Positions 63,173 to 64,000 of a DNA stretch of 64,000 nucleotides are shown here, one piece after another. Within the stretch, counting starts at the first letter, position 1; every line of letters starts with the position of its first letter. The notes beneath the pieces were generated by a model, which saw only the letters and a list, made by a program, of their open reading frames with translations, had not been told where the DNA came from and did no database searches. The translations under genes were made by a program, and so were the position numbers. The stretch comes from Chitinophaga flava (lineage in GTDB: Bacteria > Bacteroidota > Bacteroidia > Chitinophagales > Chitinophagaceae): positions 620,001-684,000 of the forward strand of contig NZ_QFFJ01000001.1 of assembly GCF_003308995.1 (NCBI RefSeq). Direction: 5' to 3'.

Positions 63173-64000
63173 TTATTTCACGGTCATTTTATGGCTCAGT
63201 TTAAAATCAGCTGAAGAGGCCCCTATATGGATGCCATACGTGCCTTTATACAACTTCCAGGCATGTTGCTGCAGGTCCCATTTCTGGAGTTCTGTTACGG
63301 GTATTTCCAGCGTTACGGCAGTAGTATTACCCTGTTTCACTGACACTCGTTTAAATGCCTTCAGCTCTTTCAGTGGCATCCGTTCCATATTGGGATAGGT
63401 GACATAGGCCTGTAATACTTCATCACCATCGAACTTGCCGGTGTTACTAACGTTGACGGTCATACGAATCGTATCATTCAACTTGTACGTGTTGGCAGGT
63501 GCCTGTTTCCAGGCATAATCGAAGGAAGTATAACTGAGTCCGAAACCAAAAGGATAAGCGGCCTTGCCGGTAAAATAGCGGTAGGTGCGGTTTTTCATGC
63601 TGTAATCCTTATAATCCGGCAGGTCCTGCAGTGTGTGATAAAAAGTTACTGGCAGGCGCCCTGCGGGCGAATATTTACCGAAGATGATATCAGCGAGTGC
63701 GGTACCACCCTGTTCTCCGGGATACCAGGCCATTATCACAGCATCTGCATAAGGCTCGATGGCTGCCACGTCTACGGCACTGCCGGCTGTCACCACCGCA
63801 ATAATCGGTTTTTTATGTGCAGCACGGAGTTTCTGCATAAACAACACCTGCGAACGGGGAAGACTCAGCGTATTTTTATCTCCGCCTGATGAAGAGAGGA
63901 AAGCATCACCTTCTTCCCCTTCCAGTAAAGGCGTCAGCCCAATCACCGCCACTGTCACGTCACAGTTTTCAGATGCCCAGACACCTCCGAAATGCAGGGT
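63173..64000 (-). CDS. GH3 family glycoside hydrolase (beta-glucosidase type), 3' part
   Basis: The gene runs off the right edge; about 276 C-terminal residues are visible. The (alpha/beta)6 sandwich domain shows VAVIGLTPLLEGE, WYPGEQGGTALADIIFG and GRLPVTFY; the C-terminal FnIII-like domain shows YPFGFGLSYTSFDY and NVSNTGKFDGDEVLQAYV. These are hallmarks of GH3 beta-glucosidases/xylosidases. The catalytic Asp nucleophile lies outside the window. Confidence 0.9.
   Translation of the reverse strand, partial: TLHFGGVWASENCDVTVAVIGLTPLLEGEEGDAFLSSSGGDKNTLSLPRSQVLFMQKLRAAHKKPIIAVVTAGSAVDVAAIEPYADAVIMAWYPGEQGGTALADIIFGKYSPAGRLPVTFYHTLQDLPDYKDYSMKNRTYRYFTGKAAYPFGFGLSYTSFDYAWKQAPANTYKLNDTIRMTVNVSNTGKFDGDEVLQAYVTYPNMERMPLKELKAFKRVSVKQGNTTAVTLEIPVTELQKWDLQQHAWKLYKGTYGIHIGASSADFKLSHKMTVK

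Noticed and set aside
1..64000. CRISPR array, tRNA, rRNA, prophage or intact insertion sequence
   Set aside because: Looked for regular repeats, cloverleaf-type ends, transposase or integrase motifs; none were found apart from the REP-like pair.

Overview
The window is 64 kb of a Bacteroidota chromosome, most likely Chitinophagaceae and Chitinophaga-like. Supporting features are a SusC/SusD pair, type IX secretion C-terminal domains of type A (first gene) and type B (the 1206-residue metalloprotease), Bacteroidota -7 promoter boxes (TAnnTTTG), weak ribosome binding sites, and paired LacI/Gfo-Idh and GntR/SusCD sugar loci. No tRNA, rRNA, CRISPR array, integrase or intact transposase was seen. 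Genes are cut at both ends: a GH8 hydrolase on the left and a GH3 glucosidase on the right.

Layout. 0-10 kb holds signalling and housekeeping genes: GH8 tail, single-domain response regulator, a family I pyrophosphatase with an altered metal signature, a multi-PAS histidine kinase, an MFS transporter, a membrane histidine kinase, and an ABC-F protein with a structured leader. 10-25 kb is a sugar catabolic locus of two divergent operons. The leftward operon carries two Tat-exported Gfo/Idh oxidoreductases, a FucP/NagP-like permease, NagA, a NagB-like protein, an epimerase-like protein, a DapA-like aldolase and an M20 hydrolase. The rightward operon carries an Nramp-fold transporter without the metal motifs, a sugar dehydrogenase fused to cytochrome c, a lipoprotein Gfo/Idh and a LacI regulator. 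Two LacI-type palindromes 105 bp apart lie between them. 25-38 kb is a second sugar locus, read leftward: GntR (FCD type), SusC, SusD, a beta-helix protein, a class III aminotransferase, a galactonate dehydratase-like enolase, an SDR, a ceramidase-like protein and an SSS symporter. The same spaced GTAAAC/GTTTAC operator occurs upstream of GntR and upstream of SusC.

38-45 kb is a mixed region: TlpA, a pair of REP-like palindromes (one supplies a stop codon), an ArsR/SRPBCC pair, HxlR divergent from an ABM-domain protein plus truncated globin, two AT-rich orphan genes, a sulfatase and a membrane protein. 45-58 kb carries an MsbA-like ABC exporter, two convergent glycosyltransferases, a secreted nuclease, a small secreted protein, an acetyl-CoA hydrolase/transferase and a large M43 metalloprotease secreted by the type IX system. 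57-64 kb holds a Bcr/CflA efflux pump, a divergent AraC-like regulator, a serine hydrolase, TfoX, an Na+/H+ antiporter and the GH3 end.

The most promising candidate for an undescribed system is the 10-25 kb locus. It looks like N-acetyl-amino-sugar catabolism, but several members lack the residues that define their families' usual chemistry (Nramp metal motifs, NagB Asp/Glu, SDR Lys), and oxidation seems to begin outside the cytoplasm. All functions are inferred from motif recognition and context; no database search was run.
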